Origin: WRAI01 sp031549605
GTDB taxonomy: Bacteria; Bacillota; Clostridia; Oscillospirales; UBA929
Length of the DNA stretch: 14,476 nt
Direction of reading: 5' to 3'
Assembly: GCA_031549605.1 (NCBI GenBank)
Contig: JAVBPM010000039.1
Location: forward strand, 1 to 14,476
Part shown: one piece after another, positions 7,486-14,427 of the stretch
Position numbering within the stretch: position 1 is the stretch's first letter
Layout of the letters: each line of letters opens with the position of its first letter
Position numbers and translations under genes: made by a program
The notes under the pieces: generated by a model
Told to the model about the DNA's origin: nothing
What the model saw: only the letters and a program-made list of their open reading frames with translations
Databases searched by the model: none

Positions 7486-9210
7486 CTACCGTCGCCCGCC
7501 GCCGGGCATTTGCTGCAGCTGGCTGATTTGCTCGTCGGTCAGGCCGAGGTCTTTGAGCTGTTGCTGTTGCGCGTCGGTGAGCGCGTTGCCCCGCGCCTGC
7601 ATGAGGATGTCCATGGCTTGGCGCATCGTCTCCTGGTCGATGCCGTCGGGCGGTTGGAAGCCGCCGGGGCCGCCTTGACCGCCCGGCTGCATCATGCCGC
7701 CCTTGCCGCCGAACATGTCGCCCAGCTTGGTCATGTCGACGCTCGACGCGTCGACCAGCGCGCTGCCGTCGGCCTTCTGACCGTCGGTGGTAGACGGAAT
7801 GGTGCCGTCCAGCTGACCCTGCACGCTCTGCGCGCGCAAGCTGCCCAGCTCTTTCAGTTCGGTGACACCCGATTGATATGCGTCGTACGTGTTGAAGGCG
7901 CTGGGGTCGGCCTTGATGTGGGTGCCAATCATGGCGTTGAGCTTGTCGACCGTGGCGGTAAACTGCCCGTCGGCAAAGTAGTCGTCTAGGAGTTGTTGCA
8001 GGTAGCTGTGGTACGTCTCCAGATACTCGGGCACGGCCAGCAGTTGGTCAATCAGCGGACGGTCTTCCATGCTGACGCCCGAGACCGGCGTGTCGATGGC
8101 GAAGTTGACGGTGTCCGACGCGCTGGCTGACTGAAAGCCGCCGAAGGCCATATTGTAGTCCCACGGCAAAAGGCTCAACTGGCCGTTGTTTTCGGAGAGG
8201 TAGTAGTTGTGACCGAGGGTGCCGGCATAGCTGTCGAGGCTGACGACAACCGTGTGCGCCGCCAGATAGCGCAGAATGGCGTCGACGTCAAAATAGGTGT
8301 CCAACTCGGTGCCGGCGCTAAGCGCCTTGAGCGCCGTGATGACGCGCTGGTGGTCGGCGCTGTCGGTCTTGGTTTCGGCGTTGTCGAAAATTGAACTGTA
8401 GCTGCTCTCGTTGTCGTCGGTGTAGCGCAGCGCCACGCCGTTGTCGGCGCCCTTCATATCGCCGCCGCGTCCGCCGCCCTGTCCATCGGGCTGTTGTGGT
8501 GGCGTTGCGTTTGTGGTGGCGTCGGGCGGCTGCTGGCCGTTGCCGAAGTCGGGCGGGTTGCCCATGTCGCCCATGTTTTCCATCGTGTCGGGCTTGTACA
8601 GCTCGCCCTCACCGTCCTTAGTGCGGTCTAAAAACGCCGAGTCGACGTCTTCAACGGCCAGATAGAAGCCCCAGCTGTCGCCGTTGACGGTGATGTCGGC
8701 GTAGCAAAACAGCGGCGTGTCGACCCCGATGGTCGTCATGATGTCGTAGCTGAGGTATTCCTTCATCGACGTGGTGTCGGCGTAGTTGTTGTTTAGCACC
8801 ATCTTGTCCAGCCCCAGATAGGTCTGGCCGGCGACGTACTCGTCAAATTTAATCTTGAAGCTGTAGCGATCGGTGGTGTCGTCGCGGGCAATTGAGCTGA
8901 GGCTGGAGTTGCCCTTGGGTCGGATGCCGACGTTGGTGATGGTGGTGCCGTTGATGGTGATGTCGCAGGGGATGTACTGCTCTTCGATGGCGCTGTCGAG
9001 CATCTGCTGCCAGTCGGAGGCCTTGGCGGTAATCGACACGCTCATGATGCTGCTTTTGTCAAACTGCGTGACGTAGTCGAGGCTGGAAACAGCCGTCGCG
9101 GTGGCGGTTGACTGGGTTGGGGCTGCTGTCGTGGTGGCGGCAACGCCGCCGCAGCCGGTCAGCGCCAGCAGCAGCGCCGCCAGCAGCGGATACATTCGTT
9201 TTAGGTTCAT
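7486..9210 (-). CDS. CotH kinase family lipoprotein
   Basis: A 574-residue exported protein. The N-terminus MNLKRMYPLLAALLLALTGC is a lipoprotein signal with lipobox LTGC and modified Cys20, so it should be anchored outside the membrane. From about residue 50 to 400 it shows the CotH kinase pattern: MSVSITAKASDWQQM, GIRPKGNSSL, RYSFKIKFDEY, LNNNYAD, then LLPWDYNMAFGGF with the probable metal-binding Asp351. CotH in Bacillus is an atypical protein kinase that phosphorylates spore-coat proteins; the target here is unknown. A Pro/Gly/Gln/Asn-rich linker at about 205-240 interrupts the kinase region. The C-terminus has a Gly/Met/Gln-rich stretch followed by a short helical tail (LTDAQQQQLKDLGL, LTDEQISQL). 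GAAAGGAG precedes the ATG by about 6 bases. It lies downstream of the histidine kinase on the same strand. Confidence 0.9.
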   Translation of the reverse strand: MNLKRMYPLLAALLLALTGCGGVAATTTAAPTQSTATATAVSSLDYVTQFDKSSIMSVSITAKASDWQQMLDSAIEEQYIPCDITINGTTITNVGIRPKGNSSLSSIARDDTTDRYSFKIKFDEYVAGQTYLGLDKMVLNNNYADTTSMKEYLSYDIMTTIGVDTPLFCYADITVNGDSWGFYLAVEDVDSAFLDRTKDGEGELYKPDTMENMGDMGNPPDFGNGQQPPDATTNATPPQQPDGQGGGRGGDMKGADNGVALRYTDDNESSYSSIFDNAETKTDSADHQRVITALKALSAGTELDTYFDVDAILRYLAAHTVVVSLDSYAGTLGHNYYLSENNGQLSLLPWDYNMAFGGFQSASASDTVNFAIDTPVSGVSMEDRPLIDQLLAVPEYLETYHSYLQQLLDDYFADGQFTATVDKLNAMIGTHIKADPSAFNTYDAYQSGVTELKELGSLRAQSVQGQLDGTIPSTTDGQKADGSALVDASSVDMTKLGDMFGGKGGMMQPGGQGGPGGFQPPDGIDQETMRQAMDILMQARGNALTDAQQQQLKDLGLTDEQISQLQQMPGGGRR

Positions 9211-9242
9211 AGGGTCAGCTCCTTTCGGGGTGTTGTGCGTCG

Positions 9243-9248
9243 AGTATA
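9243..9248 (-). promoter_or_regulatory. Possible -10 element for the cotH-like gene
   Basis: TATACT on the minus strand lies about 33 bases before the start codon, in the gap between the hybrid kinase and the cotH-like gene. The hexamer expected at the -35 position is a poor match, so this is weak evidence for an independent promoter, possibly one that needs an activator. Confidence 0.35.
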
Positions 9249-9284
9249 TCCCGCCTATGTGAAGCGCATATGTGGTTGGGGCGA

Positions 9285-9321
9285 AAAAGTCGTGAAAGAG
9301 CCGCAGCAGTATGCTGCGGCT
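9285..9321 (-). terminator. Probable terminator after the hybrid histidine kinase
   Basis: A 10-bp inverted repeat (AGCCGCAGCA at 9299-9308, complement at 9312-9321) with a 3-base loop begins 15 bases past the kinase stop codon on the minus strand. The stem is GC-rich. A run of five T's follows only after about 10 further bases (CTTTCACGACTTTTT), so termination may be partial and some readthrough into the cotH-like gene is possible. Confidence 0.6.
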
Positions 9322-9336
9322 TCGATAGTCAGCGCT

Positions 9337-11898
9337 CTAGCGGCTGATCAGCCGCCGCACCAGTGCGATGGCGGTGTCGAAGGCAATCGGCTTGCCCAGA
9401 TGGTCGTTCATGCCCGATTCCAGCGCTTTGTCGATGTCGACCTTGAAGACGTTGGCCGTCATGGCGACAATGGGCACCGTTTGCGCGTCGGGGCGGTTTA
9501 GCGCACGGATGCGGCGCGTGGCTTCGCAGCCGTCAACGCCGGGCATCTGCATGTCCATAAAGATGATGTCATACCGGCCGGTTTCCGACGCGGCAAACTG
9601 TTCGACCGCCTGCTGGCCGCCCTCGGCCTGGTCGAAGGTCAGCCCCGTTTCGCAGAAGAGTTCGACGAGAATGTCGCGGTTGATATCGACGTCGTCGACA
9701 ACCAGCGCGTGCAGGCCGGTCAACGTGCCGTTGGTGTCCTCGGCCGACGCGCTGACGGGTGCGGTGCCGGCGACCGGCGTGTCGGTCGGAATGTCGAGTC
9801 GGCGCTCGTAGGGCGTGGCATCGGCCACCTGAAGGTCGTTGGCAGACGGCATCGCCTCGGCCTTGACGGTAAACGAGAAAGTGCTGCCGCTGCCCGGCTC
9901 GCTGTCGAGGGCAATGGCGCCGCCCATCAGCTCGACAATGCTCTTGGAAATGGCCAGCCCCAGCCCCGTGCCGCCGTATTGGCGCGCGATGGTGTTGTCG
10001 GCCTGCTCAAAGGAGGCAAACAGCCGCGCCTTGGCCTCGTCACTAATGCCGATGCCGGTGTCGACGACGGTAAAGGTCAGCGTGACCTGCCCGTCGGCAT
10101 AGCCCGTTTCGCGGCAGGACAGCGTGACCATGCCGCCCTTGGGCGTAAATTTCATGGCGTTGGACAGCAGGTTGACGATGACCTGGTTGAGCCGCAGCGT
10201 GTCGAGCAGCAGCGTGTCGTGGCTGATGTTGCCGACCGACAGCATGAAGCACAGCTCGTTTTCCTGCGCGCGCGGCACCAGCATGCCGGCGACAAATTCA
10301 ACGTTTTGCGTCAGGCTGCACTGCGTCGGGCTGAGTTGCAGCTTGCCCGCCTCGATTTTGGACATATCCAGCACGTCGTTGATGATGCCCAGCAGGTGGT
10401 TGGACGACGTTTCGATTTGTGACAGGCACTGGTGCAGCTTGGCCACGTCGGTGCTGCGGGTGGCAATTTGCGTCATGCCGATGATGGCGTTCATCGGCGT
10501 GCGAATTTCGTGGCTCATGTGCGATAAAAACTCCGACTTGGCGCGTGAGGCCTGTTCGGCCAGCAGCATGGCGTTGGTCACGTCGGTGATGTCGCTCATG
10601 GTAATCATCACGCAGCCGACATAGGCGTCCGACTCGGTGTCGACAATGCGGCGCAGCTGCACCTCGTAGAAGCAGGGCGCGCCCTGCTCGTCGTCGAGCG
10701 CCACCGAGAAATAGAGCGGGCCGTTGGAGTTGATGGGACGGCTGTCGGTTTCGGGCGCGCTGCGCCGTCCGCTTTGCAGCTTGGCCAGCACGTCGTCGTT
10801 TTCCAAGTCGATGCCGTGCTTGTCGCACAGCCGGTGCATCACGTCGTTGCCGTAGACAAACTGCTCGCTCAACGTGAGAAAGGCAACCGCTTCGTTAATC
10901 GCGTCGAAGTGGCGGCACATTGACTCCATCGTCAGGTTGGTGCTTTGCAGCACACGCTGATAGGCGCCCTCGTAGGTGTCGATGTTGGCGCGCGCGGTAA
11001 TGCGGCCCTCGCGCGCCGCGTTCATAAAGCGTCCGGTATCGGTAATCAGTCGGTTAATGCTGCCTGATGACAATACAAACGCACGGCTGAGCTGCCCGAT
11101 TTCATCGCCGCGCATGACCAGCTCGTCGGGGATGTTCATGTTGAGGTCGCCGCTTGACAGCCGGTGCGCGCTGTCGGTGATGGTGGTCAGCGGCCGTGTC
11201 AGCAGGTTGCGGATAAAGAAAACAAACACCAGCGCAAAGCCGACAATCAGTCCCAGCATAACCAGCGCTGAAATCAGGTAAAAGCCGTTGAGCTCTTTGT
11301 ACATCCTATCCAAATCAAGGTCGGTGCCGACAAAGGCCACCGTCTGGCCGCGCGAGTTGGTGATGGGCTGATAGGCGTAGCGCAGATGGCCGTAACCCTC
11401 GTCGTAGTAGGCCAGCGCGTGCTCCATGCCCCGACCGGTGGCCAGCACGTCCAATCCCTCGGGAAACTCTTCCTTGCTGTCTGTCAGACCCAGGCCGCCG
11501 GTGCCGTCGGCCTCGTAGGTTTCCGAGTCGTAGACATACATCAATTCACCCGGCGTGCCGACGTCGGCCATGATGTAGGTGTACTTAATGCTGTAATAGT
11601 GCGTGTCGTCCCACTGCCGCTTTAGGTTGGCCAAGTCGTTGACAAAGGCCTGATACTCGGCCGTGTTTTCACGCGTCGAAATAAATGTTTCGACCAAGTC
11701 ACCGTCGATGGCCTGCGACAGCATCATGTTGCTGGCGGTGCAGACGTCGTCGGTGTAGCGCTCGTAGACATCCTTGTACAGCTGGGAGAAAATCAGTACG
11801 CTGACCAGAGAGATCACGGCAAAAATAAGAGCCGCGACAATCGTAATCTTGGCGATAACGCTGATTCCGCGGTACCCGCTCTTGCTGGCTTTGGCCAT
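9337..11898 (-). CDS. Hybrid sensor histidine kinase with C-terminal receiver domain
   Basis: An 853-residue membrane signalling protein. A transmembrane helix at about 12-38 and another at 208-230 bracket an outside sensor region of about 170 residues that looks Cache-like. A HAMP domain (about 230-283) and a linker with a PAS-like strand pattern (about 390-440) follow. The HisKA domain has SHMSHEIRTPMNAIIGM with phospho-acceptor His463. The ATPase domain shows NLLSNAMKFTPKGG, VVDTGIGIS and GGTGLGLAISKSI. The receiver domain starts at ALVVDDVDINRDI, has phospho-acceptor Asp782 in MDMQMPG and ends with LGKPIAF. No HPt or output domain is attached, so phosphate must go to a partner elsewhere. 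GGAGG lies about 8 bases before the ATG, and a promoter is recognisable upstream. The sensed signal is not evident. Confidence 0.95.
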   Translation of the reverse strand: MAKASKSGYRGISVIAKITIVAALIFAVISLVSVLIFSQLYKDVYERYTDDVCTASNMMLSQAIDGDLVETFISTRENTAEYQAFVNDLANLKRQWDDTHYYSIKYTYIMADVGTPGELMYVYDSETYEADGTGGLGLTDSKEEFPEGLDVLATGRGMEHALAYYDEGYGHLRYAYQPITNSRGQTVAFVGTDLDLDRMYKELNGFYLISALVMLGLIVGFALVFVFFIRNLLTRPLTTITDSAHRLSSGDLNMNIPDELVMRGDEIGQLSRAFVLSSGSINRLITDTGRFMNAAREGRITARANIDTYEGAYQRVLQSTNLTMESMCRHFDAINEAVAFLTLSEQFVYGNDVMHRLCDKHGIDLENDDVLAKLQSGRRSAPETDSRPINSNGPLYFSVALDDEQGAPCFYEVQLRRIVDTESDAYVGCVMITMSDITDVTNAMLLAEQASRAKSEFLSHMSHEIRTPMNAIIGMTQIATRSTDVAKLHQCLSQIETSSNHLLGIINDVLDMSKIEAGKLQLSPTQCSLTQNVEFVAGMLVPRAQENELCFMLSVGNISHDTLLLDTLRLNQVIVNLLSNAMKFTPKGGMVTLSCRETGYADGQVTLTFTVVDTGIGISDEAKARLFASFEQADNTIARQYGGTGLGLAISKSIVELMGGAIALDSEPGSGSTFSFTVKAEAMPSANDLQVADATPYERRLDIPTDTPVAGTAPVSASAEDTNGTLTGLHALVVDDVDINRDILVELFCETGLTFDQAEGGQQAVEQFAASETGRYDIIFMDMQMPGVDGCEATRRIRALNRPDAQTVPIVAMTANVFKVDIDKALESGMNDHLGKPIAFDTAIALVRRLISR

Positions 11899-11935
11899 AG
11901 ACTCGCCTCCGTAGCTGATAATAAGCTATATTAGT

Positions 11936-11964
11936 ATTGTATCATGGCAGTACAATCAATACAA
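11936..11964 (-). promoter_or_regulatory. Promoter of the hybrid histidine kinase gene
   Basis: On the minus strand, TTGTAT (11959-11964) and TACAAT (11936-11941) are 17 bases apart, and TG sits one base before the -10 (extended -10). The predicted start of transcription is about 30 bases before the ATG. The -10 is one arm of an inverted repeat described separately. Confidence 0.6.
11936..11964. repeat. Overlapping inverted repeats in the divergent promoter region (possible operator)
   Basis: ATTGTA (11936-11941) is mirrored by TACAAT (11951-11956) across 9 bases. TTGTAT (11937-11942) is mirrored by ATACAA (11959-11964) across 16 bases. Both symmetric pairs cover the -10 to -35 of the kinase promoter. 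Such symmetry would suit a dimeric regulator, but in an AT-rich promoter it may also arise by chance. No protein can be assigned. Confidence 0.4.
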
Positions 11965-11972
11965 GTGCCAGC

Positions 11973-12002
11973 TTTACAGTGCTGCGGCGGCTGTGGTATA
12001 CT
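11973..12002 (+). promoter_or_regulatory. Promoter of the ABC transporter/DtxR operon
   Basis: TTTACA (11973-11978) and TATACT (11997-12002) are 18 bases apart, with TG one base before the -10. The predicted transcript starts about 25 bases before the GTG start codon, leaving a short leader that contains GGAGG. The element is back-to-back with the kinase promoter, the two -35 boxes being 8 bases apart. Confidence 0.7.
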
Positions 12003-12033
12003 CATGACATCGTTTGCGATACGGAGGTGCCGA

Positions 12034-12945
12034 GTGGATTCTATTGTACAGGTCCAAGGGCTGGTCAAGTCCTATGGCGAGGTCAAGGCGGTCAAGGGCA
12101 TTGATTTTGCCGTCAAGCAAGGCAGTTTGTTTGCCTTTCTCGGCCCCAACGGCGCCGGCAAGTCGACAACCATTGACATGCTGTGCACGCTGCTTAGGCC
12201 CGACGCTGGACAGGTGACGGTTGACGGTCATGTGCTGGGCCGTGACGACGACGCCATACGCCGTGCGCTGGGCGTGGTATTTCAGGACAACTGCCTTGAC
12301 GCGCTGTTGACCGTGGAGGAAAACATGAAGCTGCGCGGCAGCTTTTACGGCTTGCGTGGTCAGGCGTTGCAGGGCATCTGCGACGACATCTGCGACCGCA
12401 TTGAGCTAAAAGACTTTTACAAGCGGCGCTACGGGCGTCTGTCGGGCGGGCAGCGCCGCCGCGCCGACATTGCGCGCGCGCTGGTGCACACGCCCAAGGT
12501 GCTGGTGCTAGACGAGCCGACCACCGGCCTCGACCCGCAGACGCGCGCCATGATTTGGCAGACCATTTGCAGCCTGCAAAAGCAGCAGGGCGTCACCGTG
12601 TTTCTCACCACCCACTACATGGAGGAGGCCGCCGAGGCTGACGACGTGGTGATTATTGACGACGGCTTGATTGTCGCGCAGGGCACGCCCGACGCGCTGC
12701 GCCAGCAGTACGCGCGCGACCGGCTGCGGCTGTTTGGCGACCGCGAGCTGCTAGGTGCCGCCTTGCAGCGCCGCCGGCTTGCCTTTGAGGTGCGCGGCGA
12801 CGGGCTGCAGCTGAGCTTGGCGTCGACGCTCGTCGCGCTTGACATTCTCGAAAGCTGCCGCGACGGGCTGACCCGCTTTGAGGTCGTGGCCGGTTCGATG
12901 GACGATGTGTTTTTGTCCATCACGGGAAAGGAGATGCGCTCATGA
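12034..12945 (+). CDS. ABC transporter ATP-binding protein (DrrA-like)
   Basis: A 303-residue cytoplasmic ATPase that powers an ABC-2-type exporter. Walker A GPNGAGKST is at 37-45, the Q-loop lies in VVFQDN, the signature LSGGQRRR starts at 136, Walker B VLVLDEP has Asp160 and Glu161, and the switch histidine is in LTTHYMEEA. A C-terminal extension of about 80 residues, as in drug-resistance ATPases of the DrrA type, ends the protein. The GTG at 12034 is chosen because GGAGG lies 6 bases upstream and the family pattern begins there. The in-frame ATG at 11944 lies upstream of the promoter and cannot be the start from that transcript. The stop overlaps the permease start (ATGA). The transported compound is unknown; the regulator gene downstream suggests a link to metal status. 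Confidence 0.94.
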   Translation: MDSIVQVQGLVKSYGEVKAVKGIDFAVKQGSLFAFLGPNGAGKSTTIDMLCTLLRPDAGQVTVDGHVLGRDDDAIRRALGVVFQDNCLDALLTVEENMKLRGSFYGLRGQALQGICDDICDRIELKDFYKRRYGRLSGGQRRRADIARALVHTPKVLVLDEPTTGLDPQTRAMIWQTICSLQKQQGVTVFLTTHYMEEAAEADDVVIIDDGLIVAQGTPDALRQQYARDRLRLFGDRELLGAALQRRRLAFEVRGDGLQLSLASTLVALDILESCRDGLTRFEVVAGSMDDVFLSITGKEMRS

Positions 12946-13826
12946 TGGCTGTGGCACGACGCAACATCCTCATTTTCTTCCGCGACAGGGCCAGCGTCTT
13001 TTTTTCAATGCTGAGCGTATTGATTATCTTTTTACTCTACTTTTTGTTTCTCGGCAACATGATGGAGGGCAACATGCCCCAGGGCGCGCCCGGTGGCGGC
13101 GCCTTTATGGCCAGCTGGATTATGGGCGGCACGCTGGCGGTGGCCACCATCACCACCACCATGGGCGCGACGGGCCAGATGGTGGAGGACAAGGCCAAGA
13201 AGATTACCCGCGACCTCAGCGCATCGCCGCTGTCGCGCTCGGCGCTGGCCGGTGGTTACATCATCAGCACGATTGTCATTGGCCTGATTATGGGATTGTT
13301 TACCTTGGTCTGCGCGGAGATCTACATCGTGCTCAAGGGCGGCGCGCTGCTGACGCTGCTGCCTATGCTGAAGGTGCTGGGCATTCTGGTGCTGTCGGTG
13401 CTGGCCGGCAGCTCGATGATGTTCTTTGTCATCTCGTTTTTCAAGAGTCTCAACGCCTATTCGACGGCCAGCGCGCTGATTGGCACGCTGATTGGCTTTC
13501 TGACCGGCGTGTATATGCCGGTGGGCATTCTGCCCGAGCCGGTGCAGTGGGTGGTTAAGCTCTTTCCCGTGTCGCACGCCGGTCTGTTGTTCCGCAGCGT
13601 GCTGATGGAAGAGCCGATGCAGCAAAGCTTTGCCACGATGCCGGCCAACCCCGTCTACGCCGACGGCAAGGCCTTTGACTTTGCGGCGTTTGAGAAAACG
13701 CTGGGTTTGAAATTTGACTACGCCGGACACGTCGCGCCGCTGTGGGTCAGCGTCGCGGTGCTGGTGGCGACGGCGGCGCTGTTCTTTGCGCTGTCGGTTC
13801 ACAATGTGCGCCGCAAGGCGCGCTGA
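12942..13826 (+). CDS. ABC-2 type transporter permease
   Basis: A 294-residue integral membrane protein with about six hydrophobic segments: one near 20-40, then a cluster between about 50 and 215, and a last one near 268-288. The conserved ABC-2 features are visible: a cytoplasmic ARRNILIFFRDRASVFF N-terminus, DLSASPLSRSALAGGYI after the second helix, and GVYMPVGILPEPVQWVVKLF before the fifth. It forms the membrane channel for the ATPase encoded immediately upstream, with which it overlaps by 4 bases. AAAGGAG lies 8 bases before the ATG; a second ATG follows directly. Export of a drug, peptide or lipid is the usual role, and the substrate is not visible. Confidence 0.93.
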   Translation: MMAVARRNILIFFRDRASVFFSMLSVLIIFLLYFLFLGNMMEGNMPQGAPGGGAFMASWIMGGTLAVATITTTMGATGQMVEDKAKKITRDLSASPLSRSALAGGYIISTIVIGLIMGLFTLVCAEIYIVLKGGALLTLLPMLKVLGILVLSVLAGSSMMFFVISFFKSLNAYSTASALIGTLIGFLTGVYMPVGILPEPVQWVVKLFPVSHAGLLFRSVLMEEPMQQSFATMPANPVYADGKAFDFAAFEKTLGLKFDYAGHVAPLWVSVAVLVATAALFFALSVHNVRRKAR

Positions 13827-13847
13827 GCAGTGAGAGGAGGAAGCCAT

Positions 13848-14213
13848 ATGAGCGGAAAAAGTCACGAATCGGCCGAGATGTATCTCGAAACACTGTTGGT
13901 GCTGGAAAAACGAAAGGGCACGGTGCGTGCTGTCGATGTCGCGGCCGAGATGGGCTTTTCCAAGCCCAGCGTCAGCGTGGCCATGAAGCACCTGCGCGAG
14001 AGCGGACACGTGCAGCTGACCGATGAGGGCGCCATCGCGCTGACGGCCAAGGGTCGTGAGCTGGCCGAGAGCGTCTACGAGCGGCACACGCTGCTGACCC
14101 GCTGGCTGACCGGGCTGGGCGTTGACGCCCAAACAGCCGCCGAGGACGCCTGCAAAATCGAGCACGTTATGAGCGCCGAGAGCTTTGAAAAGCTGAAGGC
14201 GAGTATGGCGTAA
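13848..14213 (+). CDS. DtxR-family metal-dependent transcriptional repressor
   Basis: A 121-residue regulator with an N-terminal winged helix (about 5-70; helix-turn-helix VRAVDVAAEMGFSKPSVSVA) followed by the metal-binding dimerisation helices. It lacks the C-terminal SH3-like domain of full-length DtxR/IdeR. Comparison from memory with Corynebacterium DtxR places Met11, Cys102, Glu105 and His106 at the primary metal site, matching the iron-type Met-Cys-Glu-His set. Bacillus MntR has Asp at the first position. Of the ancillary site His80 is kept, while the other two comparable positions look changed. The ATG at 13848 has GAGGAGG 7 bases before it; a GTG at 13830 precedes the ribosome site and is rejected. 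It lies 21 bases after the permease, so it is the third gene of the operon and may control that operon. Confidence 0.9.
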   Translation: MSGKSHESAEMYLETLLVLEKRKGTVRAVDVAAEMGFSKPSVSVAMKHLRESGHVQLTDEGAIALTAKGRELAESVYERHTLLTRWLTGLGVDAQTAAEDACKIEHVMSAESFEKLKASMA

Positions 14214-14254
14214 ATACGTGGCAGCCGTAGGGCGAGGGTATGCCAAACATATAA

Positions 14255-14285
14255 AAAAAGTCTGGAGCAACGCTCCAGACTTTTT
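14255..14285. terminator. Intrinsic terminator after the DtxR-family gene
   Basis: A perfect 14-bp stem (AAAAAGTCTGGAGC at 14255-14268, complement at 14272-14285) with a 3-base loop ends in five T's. It lies about 40 bases past the stop of the repressor gene. The A-rich left arm makes it symmetrical enough to stop transcription from either side. Confidence 0.9.
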
Positions 14286-14382
14286 CAGACTGTTAAAAAA
14301 GCGCGCCCCGTAAACCCAGTGTCAAAAAAAGAAAGAACACGGCGACGTAAGGCTGCGTTTTGATTCTCGGTTTATGTTTTGC

Positions 14383-14407
14383 GGCGCATCGACAAGGTCG
14401 CTGCGCC
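14383..14407. repeat. Short hairpin in the non-coding right end
   Basis: GGCGCA (14383-14388) pairs with TGCGCC (14402-14407). An inner CGA/TCG pair encloses a CAAGG loop, with one mismatch between the two stems. It has no T-run and so is not a typical terminator. It may be part of a structured RNA or may be chance in GC-rich DNA. Confidence 0.4.
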
Positions 14408-14427
14408 ACAATGGTTTTACTTGCTGC

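Noticed and set aside
9235..9501. An 88-codon plus-strand frame across the kinase/cotH gap
   Set aside because: It runs through the terminator hairpin and into the receiver domain of the kinase in antisense, with no ribosome site and no coding signature.
11944..12033. An upstream in-frame ATG that would extend the ABC ATPase by 30 residues
   Set aside because: It lies upstream of the predicted promoter and has no ribosome site. The extension (Cys/Gly-rich) is unlike the family, while the GTG at 12034 has GGAGG at proper spacing.
13032..14270. A 412-codon open frame on the minus strand opposite the permease and the DtxR gene
   Set aside because: The composition is the same biased His/Gln/Arg-rich type, and it runs through two well-supported genes. 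It has no family features.
14293..14409. A 38-codon minus-strand frame with a hydrophobic C-terminal stretch (AVFFLFLTLGL)
   Set aside because: It has only a GTG start, no ribosome site, and its hydrophobic end comes from a run of A's on the plus strand. A TAG lies shortly upstream inside the long hairpin. It could be a small membrane peptide, but the evidence is too thin to call it.
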